Assembly: GCA_052390115.1 (NCBI GenBank)
Contig: JBQTHE010000079.1
Span: 1-22,951 of the forward strand
Length of the DNA: 22,951 nt
Source: GCA-003244245 sp052390115
GTDB lineage: Bacteria; Actinomycetota; Actinomycetes; Mycobacteriales; Pseudonocardiaceae
Direction of reading: 5' to 3'
The notes under the pieces are model-generated. The model did no database searches, was not told the origin of the DNA, and saw only the letters and a list, made by a program, of their open reading frames with translations. Shown one piece after another: positions 1 through 7,217 of the stretch; the first letter of the stretch is position 1; the number at the start of each line of letters is the position of its first letter. The translations under genes were made by a program, and so were the position numbers.

Positions 1-63
1 CCGTGAACTCGACGAGACGGACATGTGGAAGGACTGGGAATGTCGGCCGCGTCGAGTTCACGG
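1..63. repeat. 14-bp perfect inverted repeat at window edge
   Basis: CCGTGAACTCGACG at 1-14 is the exact reverse complement of 50-63, with a 35-base loop. It lies just beyond the 3' side of the leftward regulator remnant and could be a hairpin between genes or the end of a larger element cut off by the window. No T-tract follows, so a classical terminator is not supported. Confidence 0.6.
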
Positions 64-425
64 ACAGCACCCCCGGGCAAGCCAGCGAGGGAACACGCCT
101 GGTCGGGATAGGGCGAAGCCCGGCTAGGTCATCCAGCTGGCGGGCAGCGTCGTAGCCGCGACACGCTGTCTGGACGGCCAGGTCGGCGTGACCCAGGTGA
201 CGCGCGACGGACGCGCCGACCAGGGCATGCTTCGCCTGCACGCACTGCAAAAGTGGGAAACCACCCCCACCGTGCAGCGGCTGGCCGCACCGGCGTCCAG
301 CGGCTGCACCCCGCGAAGGTTCTCCAAAACCTCGGCGAACCACGGACGCCAGCTCGGCGTAGCTGCCAGCAATCCGATCCAACCCGTCCGCCCAGGGCCC
401 CGCGATCCGGCTGCTGCAGGCCTTA
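60..425 (-). pseudogene. Remnant of a TPR-type (XRE-family-like) regulator
   Basis: No intact ORF is convincing here, but two overlapping leftward frames carry family-like peptides in the right order. One frame reads DGLDRIAGSYAELASVV, the next FAEVLENLRGVQPLDAG, and the first frame resumes with QAKHALVGASVARHLGHADL followed by AVQTACRGYDAARQLDD. The last part resembles the helical TPR region of large actinobacterial helix-turn-helix regulators, where phrases such as 'AKHALVGA.VARHLGH.DLA' recur (recognition from memory). The DNA-binding N-terminus is absent. Two frame switches and a truncated 5' side make this a pseudogene. The continuous leftward ORF at 124-498 is only one of the frames involved. 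Confidence 0.45.
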
Positions 426-872
426 CAACTGCGTTGCTCGAGACCCCATCACCTGGAATGACTCGCCCTGACTGTGACCATCGACGCTTGCCCGCCACTC
501 ATACCGACCGGGCGACAGGGACATCGGTGCCACGTTGACAGCGAATACTGCGCTCAACGTACTACCCGGTGCAATACCGGCTGGCCGGCCAACTTCAAGC
601 TCGACGTTGCTCACGAGTGGTTGTGGTCCAGTGGGCCCAGGCATGGACACCGGTTGGCCGTCGTCAGTGACCAGCTCCACCCGTACGGGCAGCTTCTGGT
701 TCGTACGATCCCAGGGAACCTGGATCATCAATGCCACTGTGTGCGGAGCGGTCGGGCTACCCGTGATCGTCCAGCCCGCGCCCAGCATGTGAATCTTGCC
801 GGTCGCGGCGTCTGTTTGAGCTGCATCGCACAGAATGAGTTTGAACCCGATCTGTGGCTTGGTCAGCGGCAC
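423..872 (-). CDS. DUF6941-like hypothetical protein
   Basis: A 149-residue soluble protein with a GTG start at 872. The N-terminal pattern ILCDAAQTD...GKIHMLGAGWT, then a conserved VPWDRTN, a PVRVELVTDDGQPV strand and a final LSPGRYEWRASVDG, match a family of short beta-rich proteins common in actinobacteria that I know as DUF6941. There is no signal peptide or membrane segment. The start overlaps the end of the upstream leftward gene (stop at 863-865, start at 872), which suggests translational coupling. Function is unknown. Family naming is from memory; that the gene is real is well supported by codon pattern and conserved motifs. Confidence 0.8.
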   Translation of the reverse strand: MPLTKPQIGFKLILCDAAQTDAATGKIHMLGAGWTITGSPTAPHTVALMIQVPWDRTNQKLPVRVELVTDDGQPVSMPGPTGPQPLVSNVELEVGRPAGIAPGSTLSAVFAVNVAPMSLSPGRYEWRASVDGHSQGESFQVMGSRATQL

Positions 873-1314
873 ACGCCCGCCTCAACCCATGTTGCGGGCT
901 CAGAGTGCTCAACCCATTCGCCGTTCGCTGACGGCGCCAAGAACACCGTCACCCCGCGGTCGTTATTCGGGCCGGTGACGAAGTCTGGTGGTCGGCGGCG
1001 GATCTGCCGGATCTTCTCGATGGGCTCGTCGTCTTCGTAGAAGTCGTCGTCAACGAAGTACACACTGCCCAGCTTCCAAGCATCCCCATCGGGTGTGTCG
1101 CTGGGTAGAGCACGACCGTGGCGGATCGACCGCGGACTGTCACGTCGATCAAGGCACGACGTCCCCGCTCCGGATCGTCGTCCCAGCGGCCGTCGAGACC
1201 CTGCACGCACTCGACCGCGTCGCGCAGCTCCCCCTCCGTGATGCCATGGACCTGGGTGATCTTCTGAGCGGTCCGGCGGCTGATGCTCAGCTCCGCCACC
1301 CATAGCCTCGTCAC
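863..1314 (-). pseudogene. Small hypothetical protein gene with one frameshift
   Basis: The N-terminal half is read from an ATG at 1314: MTRLWVAELSISRRTAQKIT, then a GITEGELRDAVECVQGL helix and WDDDPERGRRALIDVTVRGR, up to VVLYPATHP. The C-terminal half continues in the next frame: DGDAWKLGSVYFVDDDFYED and so on to a stop at 863. The switch falls near 1083-1093, where a CACACCCGATGGGG stretch appears to lack one base. The C-terminal frame ends with a 10-base overlap onto the DUF6941-like gene's GTG start, which argues that this frame is the natural one. The first half resembles small actinobacterial proteins of unknown role with a 'HPERGRRAL...VLYP' core. Either a real pseudogene or a one-base sequence error. 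Confidence 0.6.
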
Positions 1315-1867
1315 GTCCGCTGGTCCTCACCCCCAGTGCGTCCATCACCGAGGGTGCATCGTGCCAGAACTGCCCGGCGTTGGCTGGCGTGCCGGAACCA
1401 CCCGGCAGGGCTCACACGGCGGCCCTGGTGGTGGCTGGTCGTGTCGGTGCAGCCGTGGGCAGCAGCGCCCCGCGGCGCCCGGGGCACGCCGGGAGGTGGC
1501 CACCATCGAGCAGGTGCACGGCGGCGTCTACGGGCAAGACAGCCCACCGGGCGGGGCGGCTCCGTCGCCCTCGACGCGGCGGCGGTCCGGGCAGACCTGG
1601 TCGGGGGTCGAACGGGCAGCGCCGGGACGCCCCGCGGCAGCGCGCGGGGCACGAACTCCACACCGCACAGCGCTGCACGCTACGGGTGACCGTCGAGTAG
1701 CCGCCCCAGTGGGTGTAGGCGTCGGCCAGCGACCGTAAGAACCAGCTTACCGGACCTGAACCGCCCGTGAGGTTGCGCTCCGTCGATCTCGGGGATCCTG
1801 ATTGCAGGATCACCGCAGCTCAGTGGCGACGTCCCGCAAGATCACCGGGTCCCTGCATGATTGGCGA
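1315..1867. other. About 550 bases without a convincing gene
   Basis: Several overlapping frames are open on both strands, as expected at high GC, but none has recognisable domains. The best is a leftward frame from 1813 that begins MILQSGSPRSTERNLTGG and reads sensibly to about YTHWGGYSTVTR, then becomes Arg/Pro-rich noise; it could be the start of a decayed gene. A 7-bp hairpin, GATCCTG-ATTG-CAGGATC at 1794-1811, lies 56 bases before the next gene. I assign no function. Confidence 0.5.
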
Positions 1868-2413
1868 ATGGCAACAAACCCCATCTGGATCACGCTGATC
1901 ACCGCCTCCTTGGGAGGCTTACTCACACTCGTCGGCGTCATGATCACGCAGCGCCAGGCCCACCTCCGTGAGGATGCTCGGTGGTATCGGGAATGCGAGC
2001 GTGAGCAAACCAGATGGACCCGCGAGGACGCCGCTCGGTCCGAAGAGCGCACGCAGCAGCGTCTCGCCGACTCATACCTCGAAGTGCTGCGTATCGTCGA
2101 GCGCGAAGGCCAATGGATTGAGGCCCGCATCACGAACTTGAATATCGCAGCCGAAGAAGCCGACCTTGAGCCCAACCCCGAAGCCAGGAACTGGCTGCCC
2201 AGGCGCAAGCTCGTGAAGGTGCCCGAACCCGCTGTTACTGACCAGGCGACCATCGCGGCGCACCTGGCGGCCTTCGGCCCCGACAACGTACGCACACTTC
2301 ACCAGTCCTGGCGATCCGCTATCGTGAAGATCCGGCTCGAACTGGCGGTGTTGCAGGCCATTGCAGACAATTACCAGGAGGGACAGGAACACCCTCTTCA
2401 CTACCTGAAAGAC

Positions 2414-2441
2414 CTTCGGGAGGCAGGGCCCGGGCAAAGTC
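2414..2441 (+). repeat. Left target duplication plus left terminal inverted repeat
   Basis: The target duplication CTTCGGGAGG occupies 2414-2423 and the IS left end starts directly at CAGGG, 2424. The duplicated bases are coding in the interrupted gene (codons for L-R-E). Confidence 0.93.
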
Positions 2442-3396
2442 ATGCGAGGCCGGCGGCGGCGATTTGTGTCGGGTCGGCGCGTTCGGCGGGCCGGCTGGTC
2501 AGGCCGAGCACGGCGACCGCGGAGATGGGGTGGCCGTGCAGGTCAGCGACGTAGCGCTCGGCCAGGAAGGCCTGCGCGGCGTGCGGGAACTTGATCGTGT
2601 CGGGGGCCGGCAGTACCTGGATGGTGCGCCGCTCGACGCGGCCGTGACCGCGGTCGTGCTGGACGTGGGCGACCGGTACTTCGGCCAGGGCAGGGCATTG
2701 AGCTGGGCGAACAGGCCGGGTTGGTTGTCTTTGACGACGAGTAGGTAGTCGGCGTTTTTGTCCTCGACCAGGAACCGGGCGTGCGCCCGTTGGGTGTGCA
2801 GAGCATCGGCGCTGACCAAGACTCCGCTCAGGTCCTGCTCGGCCAGCAGCGGGGCGAACGTGGTGATCTCGTTGGTCTTCGCCGCGATCTCCCGCTGCGC
2901 GATCACGGTGCGGGATCCGGCGAGCATGGCGGCCAGCACGTGCACCGCTCGCCCGTCGCCGGCCCGGGCGCCGCGGATCGTCTTGCCGTCCACGACGAGT
3001 TGCCCGGCCGGCAGCCGGGGGTAGAGCCAGGCTCCCAACACAGCGTCCAAGCCGTCGCCGTCGCAGGCCTGCAGGACTCGTCGGATGGTCGACTCGTTGA
3101 GCCACGACGAACTCCCCGGTGGGCAGATCACGGCGAACCTGCAGCGCGGCGAGCACGGCCTGCGGGGCGTTGGCGGCCCACTGGCCGACCGCGACGTAGG
3201 ACCGGGCGCCGGCGACCACCGCCGCGGCGGCCAGCGCGAGGATCGACACCAGCCGGTGGCGGATCCCGCGCGGCTTGCGCGGGTCGGCCACCAGCTGCAG
3301 CTGTTCAAGCAGGTCACGGCAGCTTCCCTCGACCGACTCGGCCGCCGTGTCCGGCTCGTTTGGGTGAGCAGAGCCCACGGGCTCGGTAGGGGACAT
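2440..3396 (-). pseudogene. ISAs1-family DDE transposase, two frameshifts, C-terminus lost
   Basis: The first frame starts at ATG 3396 (MSPTEPVGSAHPNEPD) and includes the N-terminal domain (LLEQLQLVADPRKPRGIRHR, then RSYVAVGQWAANAPQ). Near 3100 the reading moves to a second frame: LNESTIRRVLQ, GQLVVDGKTIRGARAG with the first catalytic Asp, and VLVSADALHTQRAHARFLVE with the second. Near 2685 it returns to the first frame (EVPVAHVQHDRGHGRVERR, then HGHPISAVAVLGLTS) and stops at 2440. Family members usually continue for about 80 more residues, including the 'HWHIEN..HW.RDVTF.ED' region with the third acidic catalytic residue. Here that region is absent, and the IS end follows directly after ADPTQIAAAGLA. 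The enzyme should be inactive. Confidence 0.9.
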
Positions 3397-3419
3397 GCCG
3401 GACGTGGCAGACTGCGCGC

Positions 3420-3483
3420 GCAACGAAGCTCCCGGAACTCGGCTGATCTTGGTCGATCGCCTGTCCTAGCGGAGCTTCGTTGC
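3420..3483. repeat. 13-bp inverted repeat inside the IS, near the transposase start
   Basis: GCAACGAAGCTCC (3420-3432) is exactly complementary to GGAGCTTCGTTGC (3471-3483), with a 38-base loop. It sits inside the IS just upstream of the transposase ATG at 3396. Some IS elements use such a hairpin to block translation from transcripts entering from outside; that role here is inference. Confidence 0.6.
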
Positions 3484-3556
3484 ATCCTCACCGGTGACGC
3501 GCCGTCTCGCGATCAACTCGTGATCAAGTCTTCGTCGCTCCAATCTGCCACTGCCC

Positions 3557-3584
3557 GACTTTGCCGGGGCCCTGCTTCGGGAGG
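3557..3584 (-). repeat. Right terminal inverted repeat plus right target duplication
   Basis: The IS right end is 3557-3574, inverted relative to the left end with one mismatch. It is followed at once by the second copy of CTTCGGGAGG at 3575-3584, after which the interrupted gene's reading frame resumes. Confidence 0.93.
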
Positions 3585-3740
3585 AGCTGCACCCAAACGA
3601 ACTCCGTGCGCGCCAAGCGCTAGCGGATGCCATCGCCGAGGAGCTAGGTCACCGGTAGCTACCGGGGAGGCCCCGCCGCCTGAACCTGACCCCAGCGCTG
3701 ACATCCCGCCGTTCTGATTGCGCCACGGGGGGCCACCGCC

Positions 3741-4427
3741 TCACGCGCTGAGGATGAACGCGGTGAAAAACCCGGCGGCGCTGGCCAGCGCCACGAACGG
3801 GCCGCCCTCACGGAACGCTTCGGGGGCGAGGGTGTCGATCACTGAGGCCAGTACCGCGCCGCCCGCGAAGGCCAGGGGCAGGGCCAGCTGCTGGGGTGGC
3901 GCGCCAGTGAAGGCAAGCTGGCCGACGAACACCGCGGCGCCAAGCAGCAGTGTCGCACCACCCCACAGCGCGACCACTCCGCCGCGGGACCGTCCCTGCT
4001 CCTGCATGCTCACCGCGCCCGCCAGCGCTTCGGGGAAGTTGCTGGCGAACACGGCCACGAGCAGCGCCAGGCTGCCTGCGGCGTTGAGGGATACCCCCAA
4101 CGCGACGTTCTCCGGCACCCCGTCGAGGGTTACCCCGGCGAGCAGCGCGAACCCGGTCGGGTTGGCGGCCGTGACCCGGTCGAGCAACGCATCCACCACG
4201 ACGAACACGGTCGCCCCCGCCACGAACCCGAGCCCCGCCCGCAGCGCGCCGCCTGTGCTGTAGCTCTCCTCGAACAGCTCGAAGGACACCGCGGAGATGA
4301 GTGCGCCGGCCGCGAAGGCCAGCGCCACGGCGACGAGCCACCGCGGGGGGCGCCAGAGCACGCCGGCGATCGCCCCTGCCAGCAGCGGCAGCGAGGCACC
4401 CGCGGCGAACCCCAGCGTCGTGATCAC
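3741..4427 (-). CDS. ZIP-family metal transporter
   Basis: A 228-residue integral membrane protein with a GTG start at 4427. Hydrophobic segments cover most of its length, as in ZIP/ZupT-like permeases that move Zn, Fe or other divalent cations. The two metal-site motifs of the family lie at the usual places but in variant form: DGVPEN at residues 102-107 where classic ZIPs have HN.PEG, and SNFPEA at 129-134 where they have H..PEG. The Pro-Glu pair is kept in both, while the usual His is replaced by Asp and Ser. The product therefore belongs to a divergent ZIP subgroup and its substrate cannot be named. It is divergent from the coiled-coil gene at 4551. The C-terminus ends in the hydrophobic AAGFFTAFILSA. 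Confidence 0.85.
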   Translation of the reverse strand: MITTLGFAAGASLPLLAGAIAGVLWRPPRWLVAVALAFAAGALISAVSFELFEESYSTGGALRAGLGFVAGATVFVVVDALLDRVTAANPTGFALLAGVTLDGVPENVALGVSLNAAGSLALLVAVFASNFPEALAGAVSMQEQGRSRGGVVALWGGATLLLGAAVFVGQLAFTGAPPQQLALPLAFAGGAVLASVIDTLAPEAFREGGPFVALASAAGFFTAFILSA

Positions 4428-4550
4428 GGCTGCTCGCTTCTCGTCGTCCTCGCGGTGAAACCCGGCGGCGACCGGGGCGGAAAACTGGGTCGCCTGGTGT
4501 GCAAGGGCCAGTACCGCGACAGACTAGGCCGCAGGAGGTACCCGAGCGCG

Positions 4551-5270
4551 ATGACGACCCGCAGCGTGGACGACGTGGCCGCCCGGCTCTACGCGGTTGA
4601 GCCTTCGGCGTTCGTCGCGGCGCGCACCGAAGCCGCCCGCGCGGCCCGCGACGCTGGAGATCGGGAGCTGGCGGCCGCGATCGGAAAGCTACGGCGTCCC
4701 TCCCTGGCGGCTTGGGCGCTGAACCTGCTTGCGCGGGACGACGTCGCCGGCCTGGCGCGCCTGGTAGCGCTGGGCGAGCAGCTGCGCGAGGCCCAGCAGC
4801 AGATGCGGGGCGAGGCGCTGCAGCGGCTGAGCCACGAGCGGCACGAGGTGCTCGCCGCGCTGACGCGGCGGGCGCGCAAGCTGGCCGAAGACGCAGGCCA
4901 CCCGCTCGGGACGGAGGCCGCCCATCAGGTGCAGCAGACGCTCGGTGCGGCGCTCGTTGATCCCGACGCGGCGCAGGAGGTGCGGGCCGGGCGGCTTGTC
5001 ACGCCGCTGAGCTACGCGGGGTTCGGCCCGGCCGTGGCGCCGTCGCCACCCTCGTCGCGACCGGAGGGCGAACATCCGGCCGGCCGTGCGGCGGCGCAGG
5101 AGGACAAGCTGGCACAGCGCCGCCGGCGGGAGCGGTTGGAGCGGGAGCTGGTTGAGGCCACTGAGCGGCGAGACGCCGCTGCACGCCGCGTCCGGGAGGC
5201 CGAGCGTGCGTGGCACGACGCGGAGCGCAGGGTGCAGCGCCTCACCGAGCAACTCGACGAGCTCGGGTGA
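4551..5270 (+). CDS. Conserved actinobacterial coiled-coil protein, function unknown
   Basis: A 239-residue protein. The ATG at 4551 is chosen because AGGAGG lies at 4533-4538 and the product then opens MTTRSVDDVAARLYAVEPS; the longer in-frame start at 4455 only adds Arg-rich sequence. The N-terminal two thirds are helical and Ala/Arg/Leu-rich, including KLRRPSLAAWALNLLARDD, a phrase I associate with a widespread actinobacterial hypothetical family. A Pro/Ser-rich linker at about residues 165-180 is followed by a highly charged coiled coil (RRERLERELVEATERRDAA and onward) to the end. There is no signal peptide, membrane segment or catalytic motif. The HlyC/CorC-like gene begins 28-64 bases downstream depending on its start, so the two may be co-transcribed. 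Confidence 0.75.
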   Translation: MTTRSVDDVAARLYAVEPSAFVAARTEAARAARDAGDRELAAAIGKLRRPSLAAWALNLLARDDVAGLARLVALGEQLREAQQQMRGEALQRLSHERHEVLAALTRRARKLAEDAGHPLGTEAAHQVQQTLGAALVDPDAAQEVRAGRLVTPLSYAGFGPAVAPSPPSSRPEGEHPAGRAAAQEDKLAQRRRRERLERELVEATERRDAAARRVREAERAWHDAERRVQRLTEQLDELG

Positions 5271-5334
5271 GTCCGCGTCCGGCGGCGGTGGGTTTGTCGT
5301 GTTCGGCGTTGGGGTAGCCGGGATAGTGCAATTC

Positions 5335-6894
5335 ATGCAGATCGTCATCGCGGTGTTGCTCCTTGCGGGCAACGCCTTCTTCGTCGCGATCGAATTCGCG
5401 GTCACCCGGGCGCGACCGACGATGGTGAGTGAGCTGGTGTCCCGCGGTGTCGGCGGCGCGCGGTCGCTGCAGCACGCGGTGAGGCACATCGACGCCTACT
5501 TGTCGGCCTGCCAGCTCGGCATCACGGTCTGCTCGATCGGCCTCGGCATCACCGCCGAGCCCGTGGTGTCCCATGCCTTCGAGGCGTTGTTCGGGGAGGG
5601 GACAATCTGGGGGGTGAGCGCGGCCGCGGTGGGATTCGTGCTCAGCTACACGCTCGTCTCTACCGCGCACGTCGTCCTTGGTGAGCTGGCACCGAAGAGC
5701 CTCGCGATCGCGCGAACGGAGCGGACCGGGCTGGCGCTCGCACCGCCGATGCGGCTGTTCTACCTGGTCACGAAGCCGGTCGTGGACACGCTGAACTGGA
5801 TGGGCAACGCGGTGCTCAAGCCGTTCGGAATCCCCCCGGCCAGCGAGGCGGGACACGCTCCGCACACCGAGCGCGAGCTGCGCACGCTCATCGAACAGAG
5901 CGAGCGTGAGGGGATCCTCGACCCGGAGGAGCGGACCTTCACCGAAGGGGTGTTCAGCTTCGGCGATCGCCGGGCGCGCGAGGTGATGGTTCCGCGCCGG
6001 CAGGTGCAGGTACTCCGCAGCGACCAGCCGGTGGAGGAGGCTGCGCGGGTAGCGGTGGGCTCCGGTCACAACCGGTTGCCCCTATGCGACGAGACGGGGA
6101 ACCTGGACAGCGCCACTCAGATGGTGCACACGTTGTCGCTGCTCGGCGCGCTCGTCGGGGACCGGCGGCCCGAGCTCTCGGAGCTGGCCGGGCCCCTGCT
6201 ACGGACCTCGGAGGACGTTCTCCTCGACGAGCTGCTCGCGGACATGCGCGACCGCCGTCAGCACATGGCGCTGCTGGCCGACGAGTACGGCACGGCAGTC
6301 GGCATCGTCACGCTTGAGGACGTCCTCGAGCAGATCGTCGGTGACATCCGCGACGAGTACGACCCCGCTCCCGGGCAATCCGTCGAGCTTCGGCCGGACG
6401 GCACGGTGCGGGTGAGCGGCGAGGCCCGGCTCGAGGCGGTCGGCAAGGAACTGGACCTGGACGTAGGGGGCCACCGGGAGGCTACTTTCGGCGGCTACCT
6501 GGTGGGGCTGTCCGGTAGGGTTCCCGACCGCGGCGAGGTGCTCGACCTCGGCCGCTGGCAGGCAACCATCGACGAGCGGGACGACAGCAGCATCGCGTCG
6601 GTGACGCTGCGACCGGCCGAGCGCCCCGCGCCAACCCCGGGCCCCGGCGCGGCTTGGCTTCAACGTCCTTTCTGGCTGCCGATACCCAGTGACTCGCTCT
6701 CGCTGCTGGGAGATATCTGTTCCTGTACCTCGTCGACGTACTCCTGTGGGTCCTTGTCGCTGGTATCCAGGTCCCGGGCATCGGCATGGTCGGCCTTGAA
6801 TTTAAGGAACTGGTGGCCCAGGTCCACGCGCAGGCTGAGCGGGGCGTTACGACGGAAATCGGGGAGGGCCTCGTCCTCCTCCTCTGCCATGTGA
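5335..6894 (+). CDS. DUF21/CBS/CorC_HlyC-domain membrane protein (hemolysin C / CNNM-like)
   Basis: The protein has an N-terminal DUF21/CNNM membrane domain (MQIVIAVLLLAGNAFFVAIE; later LGITVCSIGLGITAEP and STAHVVLGELAPKSLAIART). A CBS pair follows at about residues 215-340 (REVMVPRRQVQVL; YGTAVGIVTLEDVLEQIVGD), then a CorC_HlyC domain to about residue 435. Relatives are Mg/Co transport-associated proteins or so-called hemolysins. The start is uncertain: GTG codons at 5299 and 5326 are in frame upstream of the ATG at 5335. The ORF gives 519 residues, about 80 more than the usual domain set. The surplus begins after PAPTPGPGAAW and is antisense to the convergent hemerythrin gene (235-base overlap), so the tail is probably run-on after loss of the natural stop. 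A shifted frame stops near 6690. Confidence 0.85.
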   Translation: MQIVIAVLLLAGNAFFVAIEFAVTRARPTMVSELVSRGVGGARSLQHAVRHIDAYLSACQLGITVCSIGLGITAEPVVSHAFEALFGEGTIWGVSAAAVGFVLSYTLVSTAHVVLGELAPKSLAIARTERTGLALAPPMRLFYLVTKPVVDTLNWMGNAVLKPFGIPPASEAGHAPHTERELRTLIEQSEREGILDPEERTFTEGVFSFGDRRAREVMVPRRQVQVLRSDQPVEEAARVAVGSGHNRLPLCDETGNLDSATQMVHTLSLLGALVGDRRPELSELAGPLLRTSEDVLLDELLADMRDRRQHMALLADEYGTAVGIVTLEDVLEQIVGDIRDEYDPAPGQSVELRPDGTVRVSGEARLEAVGKELDLDVGGHREATFGGYLVGLSGRVPDRGEVLDLGRWQATIDERDDSSIASVTLRPAERPAPTPGPGAAWLQRPFWLPIPSDSLSLLGDICSCTSSTYSCGSLSLVSRSRASAWSALNLRNWWPRSTRRLSGALRRKSGRASSSSSAM

Positions 6895-7217
6895 TGGCTG
6901 TTGGCCAGCCGGGCCTGGTGGACGGCGTCCCACCACTGCGGGCTGCCGATCGAGTGCCGGGCTGCCTCGTGTACCCCGTCGCGGATGTCGTTGTGGTCGC
7001 CGATCGCATCGACGGTCTCGTCCTCGGCGTCGTCACCACGACGCAGCAGTTGCGGGTAGAAGATGGCCTCCTCAGCGACTGCGTGCACGTCCAGCAGTGT
7101 GGCGAGGGGCTCCCAGATCGCGCGTAGCTGCTCAGGTTCGCTGGCGTCGTCGAGGGCGGCGAACTCCCGTCGAAACGTCTCGTGATCGTCCAGGATCAGT
7201 TGCGTGATGTCGGTCAT
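6660..7217 (-). CDS. Hemerythrin HHE-domain protein
   Basis: A 185-residue cytoplasmic protein with a di-iron four-helix-bundle signature. Candidate ligands are H12 (LILDDHETF), H45 and E49 (DVHAVAEEAIFYP), H75 (AIGDHNDIRD), and H108 or H109 with E112 or E113 (SHHMAEEEDEALP). Start ATG 7217 is preceded by AGGAG at 7227-7231 with a 9-base spacer. Such proteins bind O2 or NO, or sense redox state; the particular role here is not shown. The C-terminal 40 residues are acidic, Ser-rich and probably disordered. It lies downstream of the DUF5709 gene on the same strand, and that gene's ORF runs 86 bases into it. Confidence 0.9.
   Translation of the reverse strand: MTDITQLILDDHETFRREFAALDDASEPEQLRAIWEPLATLLDVHAVAEEAIFYPQLLRRGDDAEDETVDAIGDHNDIRDGVHEAARHSIGSPQWWDAVHQARLANSHHMAEEEDEALPDFRRNAPLSLRVDLGHQFLKFKADHADARDLDTSDKDPQEYVDEVQEQISPSSESESLGIGSQKGR

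Larger units (their letters stand above)
2424..3574. mobile_element. ISAs1-family insertion sequence, 1151 bp, defective
   Basis: The left end CAGGGCCCGGGCAAAGTC (2424-2441) and the reverse complement of the right end, CAGGGCCCCGGCAAAGTC (3557-3574), match at 17 of 18 positions. CTTCGGGAGG occurs immediately outside both ends (2414-2423 and 3575-3584), a 10-bp target duplication as expected for ISAs1-family elements. The only gene inside is a leftward ISAs1-type DDE transposase with frameshifts and a missing C-terminus. The element is shorter than the roughly 1.2-1.3 kb or more usual for the family. It could move only if a related transposase acted in trans. Confidence 0.95.
1868..3658 (+). 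pseudogene. Membrane-anchored coiled-coil protein gene split by an IS
   Basis: The gene starts at ATG 1868 (residues MATNPIWITLITASLGG). It has one N-terminal membrane segment at about residues 5-27 and a charged helical region rich in Glu, Arg and Gln. It is interrupted after 2423 by the element at 2424-3574. Joining 1868-2423 to 3585-3658, which leaves out the IS and one copy of the 10-bp duplication, gives a clean frame: KDLREELHPNELRARQALAD, then a few residues to a TAG at 3656. The restored product is 209 residues. In the disrupted state the frame runs into IS sequence and stops at 2554, giving about 44 foreign residues. The predicted layout is a single-pass anchor with a cytoplasmic helical domain. 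I do not recognise the family. Confidence 0.85.

Noticed and set aside
3513..3704. 63-residue leftward ORF over the right IS end
   Set aside because: It crosses the IS boundary and the 3' end of the interrupted gene, so it exists only because of the insertion.
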